From Streptomyces sp. M92 (lineage in GTDB: Bacteria > Actinomycetota > Actinomycetes > Streptomycetales > Streptomycetaceae): a DNA stretch of 64,000 nucleotides. Below, one piece after another: positions 45,118-53,792 of the stretch. The position numbers and the translations under genes are program-made. Every line of letters starts with the position of its first letter. Within the stretch, counting starts at the first letter, position 1. Where the stretch lies: positions 5,704,001 through 5,768,000 of the forward strand of contig NZ_CP101137.1 of assembly GCF_028473745.1 (NCBI RefSeq), given 5' to 3'. Under the pieces are notes generated by a model. It saw nothing but the letters and a program-made list of their open reading frames with translations. It was not told the DNA's origin and ran no database searches.

Positions 45118-45879
45118 ATGCTGCAGGCCGAGAGTCCCCACCTCCACGTTCACTACGACCGCGTGGGTTCGAAGACGGTCCGCAGTTTGGGCACGAGCAG
45201 TGGCGCCCGAGGTGACGGCCCCCTGACGGTGCTGGTGCCTGGCCTGGGGGCGCCCGGTTACCTACTGCGCACCCTGCGGGAATGCGCAAGGCGAGGGCCC
45301 GTACGTCTGCTGGACGTACCGGGCTTCGGCGGACCGGCCGACCCGGTATGCTCCGAGGCCCTCGGGCCGCTCGCCGACATGGTGGCTCGGTGGTTGGCCA
45401 CCGTTCCGCAGGGCCCGGTGCTCCTCGCCGGCCACTCCACTGGCGCTCAGGCAGCGCTGCACGCAACCGTGACGGCGCCCGAGCGAGTAGAGGCTCTCGT
45501 CATGCTGGCCCCCACCTTCCCGCCGCCGCTGCGGTCGGCGCGCCCGCTGGTGGTGGCGTTCGCTCGCACAGCCCTCCATGAATCCCCCTCTGTGGTACCG
45601 ACGCTACTGCCCTCTTACCTGAAGGCCGGACCGCGGCGGCTGATGAACTGCGTCCGTTCGGCCCAGGCAGACACTCCTGAAGACGCCCTGCCCGCCGTGA
45701 CCTGCCCGACCACCATCGTGGCGGGGGAGCACGACGCACTGTGTCCACCGGAATGGACTCGCCTCTTGGCAGGCCGCGCCGTACGGGGACGCGCCGTGTC
45801 GGTACCGGGGGCGCACGCGTTTCCCCACCTGCGCCCGACCGCCACCGCAAAGTTACTGACCGAGGCTCGGGAAGCCTGA
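45118..45879 (+). CDS. Alpha/beta hydrolase
   Basis: A 253-residue hydrolase. LTVLVPGLGAPGYLLRTL is the oxyanion loop, VLLAGHSTGAQAALHATVTA holds the Ser nucleophile (GHSTG), CPTTIVAGEHDALCPPEWT the acidic residue and VPGAHAFPHLRP the catalytic His. Probably a cytoplasmic esterase or lipase-like enzyme. ATG 45118 follows AGGTAGCG. Confidence 0.9.
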   Translation: MLQAESPHLHVHYDRVGSKTVRSLGTSSGARGDGPLTVLVPGLGAPGYLLRTLRECARRGPVRLLDVPGFGGPADPVCSEALGPLADMVARWLATVPQGPVLLAGHSTGAQAALHATVTAPERVEALVMLAPTFPPPLRSARPLVVAFARTALHESPSVVPTLLPSYLKAGPRRLMNCVRSAQADTPEDALPAVTCPTTIVAGEHDALCPPEWTRLLAGRAVRGRAVSVPGAHAFPHLRPTATAKLLTEAREA

Positions 45880-46218
45880 CACCCCGCGACCCGGACATCA
45901 CACGACTGCCTGCCAACCAAACGCCACCTACGGCGGCGGTCTCCGTTGGCATGCTGGTGGCAACGCCCGGACGTGTCTGCACACCTGCTGCCCGTCAGCT
46001 GGCCGGTCGTAGCCACCCTGAATGCCCGGCAGCCCACCGGGTACGCGGGCAACGTCCAGCAGCTTCGAGCAGACGAGCACGGGTGCCTGGTTGGCTGTGC
46101 GGCCCGGAGCCCGGGCACGCGCCTCACGGCATGCTCCGCCAGAGAGCAGTGCCTCAGCAGAGCAGGGTGCACTGTCTGCCGGGTGGTCCAGCGTTAATCA
46201 TGACAAGGGAGATAGCAG
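45880..46218. other. 339-bp stretch without a gene
   Basis: No convincing protein, repeat or terminator seen on either strand. It ends just before the AAGGGAG ribosome site of the PRC-barrel gene. Confidence 0.45.
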
Positions 46219-46641
46219 ATGGCGACCGATGGCGCTCCGATACTGGAGAAGCTCAGCGACTCCGAGCAGACGGTGGAGACCCCCGCAGAGGATGTGCGAG
46301 GCCGCAAGGTGGCTGACACCGAGGGTAACGAGATTGGCAAGATTGAAGACCTTCTGGTTGACGCTCCGCAACGCAAGGTCCGTTTCTTGCTCGTGGCCCA
46401 CGGTGGATTCCTGGGCTTCGGCGAGACCAAGTCATTCGTGCCGGTGGACGCCGTCACGCACATCACCGAGGACCAGGTGTTCATCGACCAGTCGCGCGAG
46501 CGTGTGGCCGAGGCCCCCGTTTACGATCCCGAACTTACCGATGAGTCCGAGTACTACACCAACGTGTACGGCTTCTACGGTTATCCGCCGTTCTGGGGGC
46601 CCGGTTACGTCTATCCCGGCTTTCCCTTCCGTCAGGCGTAG
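46219..46641 (+). CDS. PRC-barrel domain protein
   Basis: A 140-residue protein. AEDVRGRKVADTEGNEIGKI, EDLLVDAPQRKVRFLLVAHG and KSFVPVDAVTHITEDQVFI form the PRC-barrel beta fold (residues ~22-95); the C-terminus is Tyr/Gly/Pro-rich (YGFYGYPPFWGPGYVYPG). Start ATG 46219 with AAGGGAG upstream. In actinobacteria such stand-alone PRC-barrel proteins are often stress-induced. Confidence 0.9.
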   Translation: MATDGAPILEKLSDSEQTVETPAEDVRGRKVADTEGNEIGKIEDLLVDAPQRKVRFLLVAHGGFLGFGETKSFVPVDAVTHITEDQVFIDQSRERVAEAPVYDPELTDESEYYTNVYGFYGYPPFWGPGYVYPGFPFRQA

Positions 46642-46717
46642 GGGTGCGGTTTGCGGCCAGCGGATGCTCCGTTCCGTCCGGCGGGCCGCTGACGCCCATC
46701 GAGCATGGAGACAGGCC

Positions 46718-47035
46718 ATGGACAGTCCCACTCTGTCAGCCCGAGAACAGCAGATCTGGCAGCAGATAGCAGCTGCCCTGGAACAGGATGAGCTGTTCCG
46801 CCGCCGTCTGCGGACACTGCAGGCGCATCGCCCGCGACGTGGCAGGATCGGCAGACTCATCCCCTCCTCGGGCCGCAGCCTCGCACTGCTGAGCGCCTTG
46901 TCGCTCAGCTTGACGATCGTGGCAGTCGCGCTTTCACACACGCCGCTGATCGTGGCCTTCGGCTCCGTATCGGTCGTTTCGATCACCGTCGCCCTGGTAT
47001 GGCTGTGCGCCAGGCGCTGGACGGCTCATCCGTGA
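46718..47035 (+). CDS. DUF3040 membrane protein
   Basis: A 105-residue protein from ATG 46718 (GGAG at 46707-46710). LSAREQQIWQQIAAALEQDE at the N-terminus is the DUF3040 signature, followed by a basic loop and two helices (ALLSALSLSLTIVAVALS and IVAFGSVSVVSITVALVWLC). Function unknown. It lies 76 bases downstream of the PRC-barrel gene on the same strand, so the two may share a transcript. Confidence 0.88.
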   Translation: MDSPTLSAREQQIWQQIAAALEQDELFRRRLRTLQAHRPRRGRIGRLIPSSGRSLALLSALSLSLTIVAVALSHTPLIVAFGSVSVVSITVALVWLCARRWTAHP

Positions 47036-47169
47036 ACCATGCCTCGGCGAGCCGACCGCAGCATCGCATAGCCGTTAGGGCCTCGCCCTGACACGCTGGG
47101 GCCGATTCACCGCAGGCAGTCGCCGAGCTCTCCTCTGCGGCGCAGCAACTCGAAGTGAGACCGCGCTCT

Positions 47170-47370
47170 TGTGACGATTCAGTCATCGTTGCTGCGGGTG
47201 GCCAGACCTACCCGCTCCCGGACCCCAGTGTCGTGCATGACATGGGGAAGGATCTGGCCAACCGGTTCCCGTCGCTGTCCGACGTGGCCATCGAGCGGGC
47301 CTGGGGCGGTTGGATCGGCATCAGCCCTCGCATCACTTCTGGTGTGGGCCTGACATTTGACGACAGAACC
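47170..47370 (+). pseudogene. FAD-dependent oxidoreductase (DAO-like) fragment
   Basis: The plus frame reads MGKDLANRFPSLSDVAIERA WGGWIGISPR, the strand before the substrate site of DAO/glycine-oxidase-like enzymes (typically RFPxLADVxIExAWGGxI). The N-terminal FAD domain is missing, and the sequence ends where the IS630 element begins. Confidence 0.6.
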
Positions 47371-48413
47371 TAGTCTTCTGATTCAGGAATGCGCTTCAGA
47401 TATGAGGCGAGGCGTTCGAGGATCTCGTCGGCGGGCTTCACCCATCCGCTTGTTCGTCAGCTCCGCGAACCAGCGTTCCACCAGGTTCAGCCAGGACGAA
47501 CCGGTGGGGGTGAAGTGCAGGTGGAAGCGGGGATGGGCCAGCAGCCAGTGCTTGACGGCCGCAGTCTTGTGAGTGGCGTAGTTGTCCAGCACCAAGTGCA
47601 CGTGCAGCCCGGCCGGCACTTCGCGGTCGAGCTTGGCCAGGAACTTCTTGAACTCTGCGGTGCGGTGCCGGCGGTGCAGGGAACCGATTACCTTCCCCGT
47701 GGCCACCTCCAGGGCAGCGAACAAGGTGGTGGTTCCCGCCCGCACGTAGTCGTGGGTGAGGCGCTGAGGGACACCTGGCATCATCGGCAACACCGGCTGG
47801 GTCCGGTTCAGGGCCTGGATCTGCGACTTCTCGTCCACGCAGAACACCAGCGCCTGCTCGGGCGGGTCCAGATATAGGCCGACGACATCGTGGGCCTTGT
47901 CGATGAAGTACGGGTCCGTGGACAGCTTGAAGGTCTCGGTGCGGTGCGGCTGGAGGCCGAAGGCCCGCCAGATACGCGACACGGTCGACTGCGACAGCCT
48001 CATCTCCTTCGCCATCGCCCGCGTCGACCAGTGCGTGGCGTTCTTCGGAGTCGACTCCAGTGTCCGGCGCAACACCACGGCGACGTGCTCATCGCTCACC
48101 GTGCGCGGTCCGCCCGGCCGCGGCAGGTCACCCAGCCCGGGCAACCGGTCGCGCACAAAGCGCGCCCGCCACTTGCCGACCGTGTGCTCCTCCGCCCCAG
48201 CCTGACGCGCCACCTCGCGATTGGTGGCGCCCGTGGCACAGGCCAGGACGATCCGGCAGCGCAGAGCCAACGCCCGCGGCGTTGATCTGCGCCGGACCAA
48301 CTCCTCCAGCTGATCGCGTTCCTGAGCAGTCAGCACCAGTTCAGCCTTGGGCCGTCCCATCCGAGCCATGCACAGACCCTACTAATGAAACGAAATACCG
48401 ACTCAGAAGACTA
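47371..48413 (-). mobile_element. IS630-family insertion sequence flanked by TA
   Basis: GTCTTCTGATTC at 47373-47384 and the inverted GTCTTCTGAGTC at 48400-48411 match at 11 of 12 positions. Both are bordered by TA (47371-47372 and 48412-48413), the IS630 target duplication. The ~1039-bp element contains one transposase gene on the minus strand. It is inserted at the end of an oxidoreductase fragment. Confidence 0.85.
47383..48369 (-). pseudogene. IS630 transposase with internal deletion
   Basis: 328 residues. An N-terminal HTH domain (RALALRCRIVLACATGATNR, EVARQAGAEEHTVGKWRARF), WSTRAMAKEMRLSQSTVSRI, then DDE residues in LVFCVDEKSQIQALNRTQPV, VHLVLDNYATHKTAAVKHW and TPTGSSWLNLVERWFAEL are present. 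After TNKR the family normally has ~30 more residues before WVKPADEILE. Here they are missing and the tail (WVKPADEILERLASYLKRIP) lies in another frame, so an out-of-frame deletion of roughly 90 bases has truncated the C-terminus. All three catalytic acids remain; activity is doubtful. Confidence 0.8.
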
Positions 48414-48455
48414 GTCTGCTCTCAGTCGCATCGCTGGCCGAAGAGGATCACCGGC

Positions 48456-48893
48456 TCAACCGTGCCGACGTTGGCTGTTCTCGATCCGCCCCGCAGTGCC
48501 GGTGTACTGCCGCTGCACGCCCGCCGAGGCGGCGCCCTTCTTGAGGAAGCCTGTCTCGTCGTCGACGATCAGAACGCCGTTGTCGGCGCCGAGGTGCTCT
48601 TGGACGTAGGCGCGCACATCGTCACGAAGGGCGTCGGCGTCCCAGCGGGCGATTCGCAGCAGCCGCTGCATCGGCCCGGGGCGGGCATGGCCGGCCTGCT
48701 CGGCCAGCCGCCAGCAGTTCTTCCGCTCGACGCCGGACAGCAACCCGAGCACGAACGCGCGGGCCGTGGCGCGCGGCTCAACCCGCCTGAACCTGCTCGC
48801 GATCCGGGCCATGGCCTGGTCGAACATCGCCCGCCAACGGGCGGCGTCTACGCTGTGGCCCGCGGCCACCGCACGATCTTCAGGAGTCCGCAC
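48456..48893 (-). mobile_element. IS701-family transposase, N-terminal fragment
   Basis: The minus strand reads MFDQAMARIASRFRRVEPRA, LLSGVERKNCWRLAEQAGHA, DALRDDVRAYVQEHLGADN and GVLIVDDETGFLKKGAASAG. This is the N-terminal quarter of IS701-type transposases, including the first catalytic Asp region. It stops abruptly after QRQYTGTAGRIENSQ, with the rest lost. Confidence 0.85.
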
Positions 48894-48905
48894 AACCCCC
48901 GATGA

Positions 48906-49322
48906 TCACGCGGTGGCCGTTTGGGTGCCCACTCCGGACATCAGGTGGTGCCAGGCGTGCCCGCATCCGCCAGCACAGAAGCGGAGCCGCCGCCGATCAT
49001 CAGCGACGCCGAGCAGGGCGACCAGCAGCCGGAATGCCTTGACCCGCTCGTCCTGCGGAAGGTTGATGATCTTTGTCAGTTGCTCGGTGAGGCGGCCGCG
49101 TGTGACCAGCACGGCCGGGGTGTGGGTGAACCGGATGCCAGCTCTGCGGATACTCTCCGGCCCGTCCTCGCTGGTTGCGCGGGCCTGGATACAGAACCCT
49201 GCCAGGTCGCGCAGGACTTCAAACTGCTCAGCGTCGGCGAGGCCCCCGAACCAGCCGACGCCCTGGGTGAGCGGACGGATGCCTTGCGCCAACTCGTTCA
49301 GGATGACCGTGCGTCCGTCCAT
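48906..49322 (-). CDS. DUF5958-family protein
   Basis: A 138-residue protein. RTVILNELAQGIRPLTQGVG, FEVLRDLAGFCIQARATSED, GPESIRRAGIRFTHTPAVLV and RLRFCAGGCGHAWHHL match DUF5958 as I recall it, a small Streptomyces-type family. The Cys/His-rich end may bind metal. ATG 49322 has GGAGGT nine bases upstream; the extra 16 residues to 49370 are unlikely. It sits between an IS701 scrap and an unknown gene, but is itself intact. Confidence 0.78.
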   Translation of the reverse strand: MDGRTVILNELAQGIRPLTQGVGWFGGLADAEQFEVLRDLAGFCIQARATSEDGPESIRRAGIRFTHTPAVLVTRGRLTEQLTKIINLPQDERVKAFRLLVALLGVADDRRRLRFCAGGCGHAWHHLMSGVGTQTATA

Positions 49323-49400
49323 CCTGCCCCACCTCCACAACAAGCCTAGCTGCCTACCCCGCAAGGTCATCGAACCAGATCACGAAGTCGCACTGGAGTA

Positions 49401-50855
49401 TTAGCGGCGTTTGGAGAGCTGCACTTCGAGGCGTCCACAGTTCACCAGCATGTCCATCAGGTGAAGGAAAGGAAGGTAGCAGAGGTCTGCGGGAATCACC
49501 CCCTCGTGGACAAAAAGAAGACTGCGGTCGAGAGGATCCTCCTCGATTTTGCCAAATGAATGAGCACTGTTCCGGTCCAAACGGATGTACATCTGGACGG
49601 CCTTGTCCCAGGAGATATTTTTCGGACCCCCTTTCCCTGGCATTCCAATCAAACCGTCGGTGGAGTAGTGACGACTTCTGCTGATGAATCCGTCCCGCAC
49701 CTCTTCCACGGCTCGTGCTGCACGCTCGCACAGAGGAAGTGCCACTTCGGCGACCGGCGAAGGAAGTGTCTCGCGCAGCCCCTGCAATACTTTACGGACT
49801 TTGCCAGGATTGGTCGCATTGTCGAATGCATTCCATCGCATTCCTTCCAGACAATCGAGTGCATCGTATGCCGCGCGCAGGGCGACACTATGACTGTTCG
49901 ATCGCATGGCCTCGGCCGTGTCACGGTAGAGGCGCCCCAGGCTCGCGATGAAGGCAAGGTGGCGGGTCGGCGCATAGAAGCCCTGTTCATCTTTGAAGCC
50001 CGCAGGGTCAGTGGCTATGCGGAGGAGTTCAGCGGAGCGTTGCACCCACCAGCTGAGATACGGACCCGTCATCTCAATGCTTGGGGTGATCGCATGCCCC
50101 TTTGGGTTATCGAAGCGCGCCGTTGGGAGAAGCACATCGGTGAGGCGGTTGCTTGGCCAATCCGCATCACTCAGCGCCTCGCCAAACAACCAGACACCGC
50201 ATGCGAGCAAGCGGGCAGCCGCTACACCAAGCACCTTCGGAGACGCAGCGGAGAGCGCTGGAAGTACGAACGTGAGTGCACCGATAGAAACGTCCTGCGT
50301 GAGCCCTTGCGCGGCGGGGAAGAGTTTGCCGACTTCTCCACCTATGGCAGGGAGCTCCTCCTTTTGGAAGGCCAGCGAGGTGAGGATGCGTGGGAAGTGG
50401 GCCCGGCGAGGCAGGGCGGAATCGCTCAGCACAACTCGAATTTCAGAAGCTGGCCCGTCGAGGAACGTCGCCCGTTTACTCAGGAAGGTTCGCATGACAC
50501 CGGCCAGTTGTTGTCCGGGAGTGAACATAAACTCGAGTTGGAACTGAGCCGCCAGTGCAGCAGGCGTCTGCTGCTGGCGGACCTTCACATGGCCAGCTTG
50601 AGTGAGGCTGGAAATCTCTATGGAGGTGTCAAGCAGTTCAGTCAGTCGCGAAAAGGACGCCGGATCTGCTGCGCTGGCGCGCTCAGAGCGCAGCAATGGT
50701 GACTGACTCCGTCGATAGTCCTCCTGCACGCACACGCGCCAACCGCCGTCCGAAGTCCGACGCGCTTCAAGACCCGCATCGTTCGCGAGCGTTCGCAGCT
50801 TCGCTGGCGGCAGCTGCGAGACCGCAAGGTTGATCCATCGACTACTGGTGGTCAC
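49401..50855 (-). CDS. Unrecognised 484-residue protein with a possible HEPN motif
   Basis: An intact ORF whose DNA is, by eye, richer in A/T than its neighbours, with codons such as ATA, TTT and GAA more frequent, suggesting recent transfer. N-terminus: SSRWINLAVSQLPPAKLRTL. The middle is helical with hydrophobic stretches (GALTFVLPALSAASPKVLGV) but no strong membrane helix. Near the C-terminus YIRLDRNSAHSFGKIEED contains R425-x6-H432, the kind of Rx4-6H pair that forms the HEPN ribonuclease site. I recognise no family. It could be a stand-alone defence or abortive-infection-type protein, but that is inference only. GTG/ATG start near 50855 is preceded by AAGGAGG. Confidence 0.7.
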   Translation of the reverse strand: MTTSSRWINLAVSQLPPAKLRTLANDAGLEARRTSDGGWRVCVQEDYRRSQSPLLRSERASAADPASFSRLTELLDTSIEISSLTQAGHVKVRQQQTPAALAAQFQLEFMFTPGQQLAGVMRTFLSKRATFLDGPASEIRVVLSDSALPRRAHFPRILTSLAFQKEELPAIGGEVGKLFPAAQGLTQDVSIGALTFVLPALSAASPKVLGVAAARLLACGVWLFGEALSDADWPSNRLTDVLLPTARFDNPKGHAITPSIEMTGPYLSWWVQRSAELLRIATDPAGFKDEQGFYAPTRHLAFIASLGRLYRDTAEAMRSNSHSVALRAAYDALDCLEGMRWNAFDNATNPGKVRKVLQGLRETLPSPVAEVALPLCERAARAVEEVRDGFISRSRHYSTDGLIGMPGKGGPKNISWDKAVQMYIRLDRNSAHSFGKIEEDPLDRSLLFVHEGVIPADLCYLPFLHLMDMLVNCGRLEVQLSKRR

Positions 50856-51199
50856 GAAGACATTTTGTCTTCCTCCTTGACCTGGTCACCAGCGATTTCC
50901 TCAGATGCGCCTTCACGCGCCTGTCGCGATGTCAGGACGAGGATCAAATGACCTTCTCGTACTGCTCCTCAAGACGAGGTCGCCGATGTGGGAGTAGGTG
51001 GTCGGCATCTGTCCGACGGGCACGAGCCAGGCAAACCGGTGGAGCCCCGGGGAACCTGCCCGCTCACGCAGCCTTCCTCGGATGCATCGTCGGGTTCCCT
51101 ACTGTTCGTCCAGAGTCGCGCCCGCGGAAAGTCCAGGCCCGCCGCTCCGCAACGGTCGTCACCCCGACCGCAGAACGCTCCAGCCGCCGGACGAAAGCC

Positions 51200-51480
51200 C
51201 AGCCCTACCCGGCAGAATCGTGTGACGTTCACGGAGCAGCTGCTGCAAGAACTCGCGGCCGCCGGCGGCCGGATCGTCAAGCCCGGCACCGGCCGTGACT
51301 CCGTGAACTGACCAACCCGCATCGCCGCCGCCCGTAGACCGGGAAGATCCCGAAAGCCAAAGAACGGTACGGCGGCTGGTGCCGCGACAGGCCCGAGATC
51401 AAGCTCGTCGACATTCCCGCCTGGCGCCTTGCCGTCCTCGCCCCCGTCCCGGCCTCCTCCTGCGACCGTCCGATCCAGTT
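51200..51480 (+). pseudogene. C-terminal remnant of an actinobacterial hypothetical protein
   Basis: The frame reads RVTFTEQLLQELAAAGGRIV KPGTGRDSVN, then TGA (51309-51311) where a Trp codon would fit, and continues RIAAARRPGKIPKAKERYGG and EIKLVDIPAWRLAVLAPVP in the same frame. This resembles the conserved tail of a Streptomyces family of unknown function. One nonsense change plus loss of the N-terminus. Confidence 0.5.
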
Positions 51481-51580
51481 CCAGAAGAACCGGATGGGAC
51501 CCATTGCGCCAGCGACTGTTACGCCGCTTCCCAGAGACCGGCGTCCAGGATGCGCGCGGCCTTGGTGATGCTGCCGGGCA

Positions 51581-51608
51581 TTAGGGCCTGTATTTGGTCT
51601 TGATCATG
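51581..51608. repeat. Orphan IS end
   Basis: TTAGGGCCTGTATTTGGTCT followed by TGATCATG closely resembles the inverted right end of the IS5 element at 53767-53792 (CTAGGGCCTGTCTCTGGTTG then TGATCAG). No transposase adjoins it, so it appears to be a solo terminus left by deletion. Confidence 0.6.
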
Positions 51609-51694
51609 TGACGGGGCGGAGGCGGTCCCGCTGGGGGCGTTCCCTTCGTCCCGTCGCGGAGCCGAGTCGATCGCGCCGTCACATCCGCCGGAAA

Positions 51695-51730
51695 ATAGTA
51701 GCCATGGACATAGTAGCCATGTAATCTATT
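51695..51730. promoter_or_regulatory. Repeats upstream of marR
   Basis: ATAGTAGCCATG occurs at 51695-51706 and again at 51710-51721, 15 bp apart, and AATAG/CTATT at 51694-51698 and 51726-51730 add an inverted pair. They end five bases before the MarR start, so they are candidate autoregulatory sites. The A/T-rich tract stands out from its surroundings. Confidence 0.55.
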
Positions 51731-51734
51731 CGCC

Positions 51735-52229
51735 ATGAGCAAGGCTTCACCGGGCCCCACACCCGGCTCCCTGGTATGGCGACTCGCCAACAAGTGGCGC
51801 GTCGCGGTCGACCGCGCGGTGGCTCCGCTGGGTCTCACCCACGCGCAGTACGTATTGGTCGCGTCGCTGCACGGCATGCAGCGCGCTGGTGAGCGGCCCA
51901 GTCAGCGCCGGCTCGCCGACCACACCGGTCTGGAGGCGCTGTATGTCTCGAAGCTGGCGCGCGTCCTGGAGTCGGCCGGTCTGATCGAGCGCACCCGCGA
52001 CCCCCGCGACCCGCGCGCCGTACAGCTCGCCCTCACCGAGCAAGGACAGGCTGTCACGCGGCAGGCCGTCGCGGTGGTCCAGGGACTACTCCAGCAACTG
52101 CTGGAGCCGCTCGGCGGCCTCAACGCCCCGCGGACGCGCGCGTTCACCGACGAGCTGACGGCCCTGCTCGACGTACCTCTCGCTCCATCCGTACCGAACG
52201 ACCAGAGCACTCGGAGAAGAACACCATGA
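51735..52229 (+). CDS. MarR-family regulator
   Basis: A 164-residue winged-helix regulator. LGLTHAQYVLVASLHGMQRA, RRLADHTGLEALYVSKLARV, LESAGLIERTRDPRDPRAVQ and LTEQGQAVTRQAVAVVQGLL are the recognition helix, wing and dimer helix of MarR. ATG 51735 follows a repeat-containing leader without a clear ribosome site. The stop overlaps the next gene as ATGA (52226-52229). Confidence 0.92.
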   Translation: MSKASPGPTPGSLVWRLANKWRVAVDRAVAPLGLTHAQYVLVASLHGMQRAGERPSQRRLADHTGLEALYVSKLARVLESAGLIERTRDPRDPRAVQLALTEQGQAVTRQAVAVVQGLLQQLLEPLGGLNAPRTRAFTDELTALLDVPLAPSVPNDQSTRRRTP

Positions 52230-52683
52230 CCACCACCGCATCCACCGCTACTGCGCCCGTCGCCGATGCCCGCGCCCTCGCCCTGGCCCACTACGCCGCC
52301 CGCAGCGTCCTGGAGCACGTCCTGGCCCGGTACGCGCCACGTTCCAGCAGCAGGTCGCCCTGCGCGCCGCCATCACCACCGAGACCCCGCAGACGTCGGA
52401 CGATCTCATCACCCAGGTCCAGGGCTCCCTCAAGGCCGATCCGGCCGACATCCGCGCCACTCTCGACGAACTGCTGGCCAAGCAGCTGCTCATCGCGGAC
52501 GGCGCGCACCTTCGCCCGACGGACGCGGGGCGCGAGCTGCTCACCGCCACCGGCGCGGAGACCGCCCCCATCTCCGCCCGCATCTGGGGCGGGATACCCG
52601 CCGAGGATCTGACCGCCGCCGGCCGCGTCCTCGCCCTGGTCACCGAGCGCGCCAACGCGGAGCTTGCGGCGCTGACCGCCTGA
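52226..52683 (+). pseudogene. Frameshifted winged-helix (MarR-like) gene coupled to marR
   Basis: Starts at ATG 52226 inside the marR stop. Frame one encodes ARALALAHYAARSVLEHVLA RY. Two extra bases near 52336 shift the frame, and the expected continuation ATFQQQVALRAAITTETPQT, DIRATLDELLAKQLLIADGA and HLRPTDAGRELL runs to TGA 52681-52683. The second half looks like a winged-helix domain. It may be a genuine pseudogene, or a sequencing error in an otherwise intact gene. Confidence 0.7.
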
Positions 52684-52713
52684 CCTCGCGACCGGTCCCG
52701 TAACTAGCTGTGA

Positions 52714-53225
52714 TCACAGGCTGGTTCGGGTGAGGTCGTTGATCCAGATCATGCAGGCGCGGAGATGCAGGCCGGCGAGGTAGCTCTGCGGGGTCTTGTC
52801 GTAGCGGGTGGCGATGCCGCGCCAGGCTTTCAGCTTGTTGATCAGTCGCTCGACAGTGTTCCTCGCCTTGTAGAGGTCGGTGTCGTGGCCGACGGGCCGA
52901 CCGCCTCTGCTGCCCTTCCTCTTCCGGTTGGCGGCCTGGTCCTCTTTCTCCGGGATGACCGCCTTGATCTGGCGTCTTCGCAGGTAGGCGCGGTTGCCGC
53001 GGGACGAGTACGCCTTGTCCCCGGCGACCGCGTCGGGCCGGGTGCGGGGACGGCCGACCGGGCCGCGGACCCGTACCTTCTTCAGCACGGCGATGAACTG
53101 CGGGCTGTCGGCCGCCTGCCCGGCGGTCAGGACGAGCGCCAGCGGGCGGCACTTGCGGTCGGCGGCGACGTGAATCTTGCTGGTCTGCCCGCCGCGCGAG
53201 CGCCCGAGCAGGGCGGCCTTCAGTC
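52714..53225 (-). CDS. IS5 transposase, second frame (orfB)
   Basis: The minus strand reads LKAALLGRSRGGQTSKIHVA, RPLALVLTAGQAADSPQFIA, DAVAGDKAYSSRGNRAYLRR and ARNTVERLINKLKAWRGIAT to the stop at 52714. It carries the second and third catalytic acids. It lies in a different frame from orfA, and the junction near 53220 (CCGACTGAAGG) is where a programmed frameshift would make the full-length transposase. Confidence 0.8.
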
Positions 53226-53717
53226 GGAGTCGGTGTCGACGCCGTTGGCGGCGTCGCTCGTCCCGGGCGGTGTCACTGTCGGTGGATCGCCCGTCTTGTC
53301 CTTGCTCATAGCCCCCTTTGACCGGGCCTTCCCCTCCTCGGCGGCAGCCTCCTCCAGGACGGTGAGCACGTCCTCGCCGAGTTGCATCCCGGCGGCATCG
53401 TGGTGGGCGCGGGCGGTGGTGGAGTCCACGCTGACCAGCGACAAGTCCACCTCGCCCCGCTTCGCAGCCTCGACTATCAGGCCCTCCAGCAGGGCCTCGA
53501 AGACACCGACATCCCGCCACCGACGAAAACGGTTGTGGACGGTCTGCCAGGCGCCGAACTCGGTCGGCATCTCCCGCCACTGCCCGCCCGTCTTAAACCG
53601 CCAAATCACGCCCTCGAACTGCTGCCGCAGCCGCTCGGGATACGGACCGAACCTACCGATCGGCAAGTACGGCTCGATGAACTCCCATGCGTCATCAGTC
53701 AGATGCGCCTGCGTCAT
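53220..53717 (-). CDS. IS5 transposase, first frame (orfA)
   Basis: 165 residues from ATG 53717: MTQAHLTDDAWEFIEPYLPI, FEGVIWRFKTGGQWREMPTE, HNRFRRWRDVGVFEALLEGL and LVSVDSTTARAHHDAAG, the latter with the first catalytic Asp (VDSTT). Ends at TGA 53220, overlapping orfB. The arrangement is normal for this IS group. Confidence 0.88.
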   Translation of the reverse strand: MTQAHLTDDAWEFIEPYLPIGRFGPYPERLRQQFEGVIWRFKTGGQWREMPTEFGAWQTVHNRFRRWRDVGVFEALLEGLIVEAAKRGEVDLSLVSVDSTTARAHHDAAGMQLGEDVLTVLEEAAAEEGKARSKGAMSKDKTGDPPTVTPPGTSDAANGVDTDSD

Positions 53718-53792
53718 GCACGACGATCTACCAGATCGTGGTACAAGGCGCCAGCACCCCCGCAGCTGATCACAACCAGAGACAGGCCCTAG

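Larger units (their letters stand above)
52704..53792 (-). mobile_element. IS5-family insertion sequence flanked by CTAG
   Basis: CTAG occurs at 52704-52707 and 53789-53792, just outside a ~1081-bp element with two overlapping transposase frames. The right end reads (inverted) GGCCTGTCTCTGGTTGTGAT; the left end matches only through the inner TGTGATCA (52709-52716) paired with TGATCACA (53767-53774), so the left terminus seems shortened. CTAG fits the 4-bp target of some IS5 groups. The insertion cuts the 3' end off an integrase gene. Confidence 0.7.
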
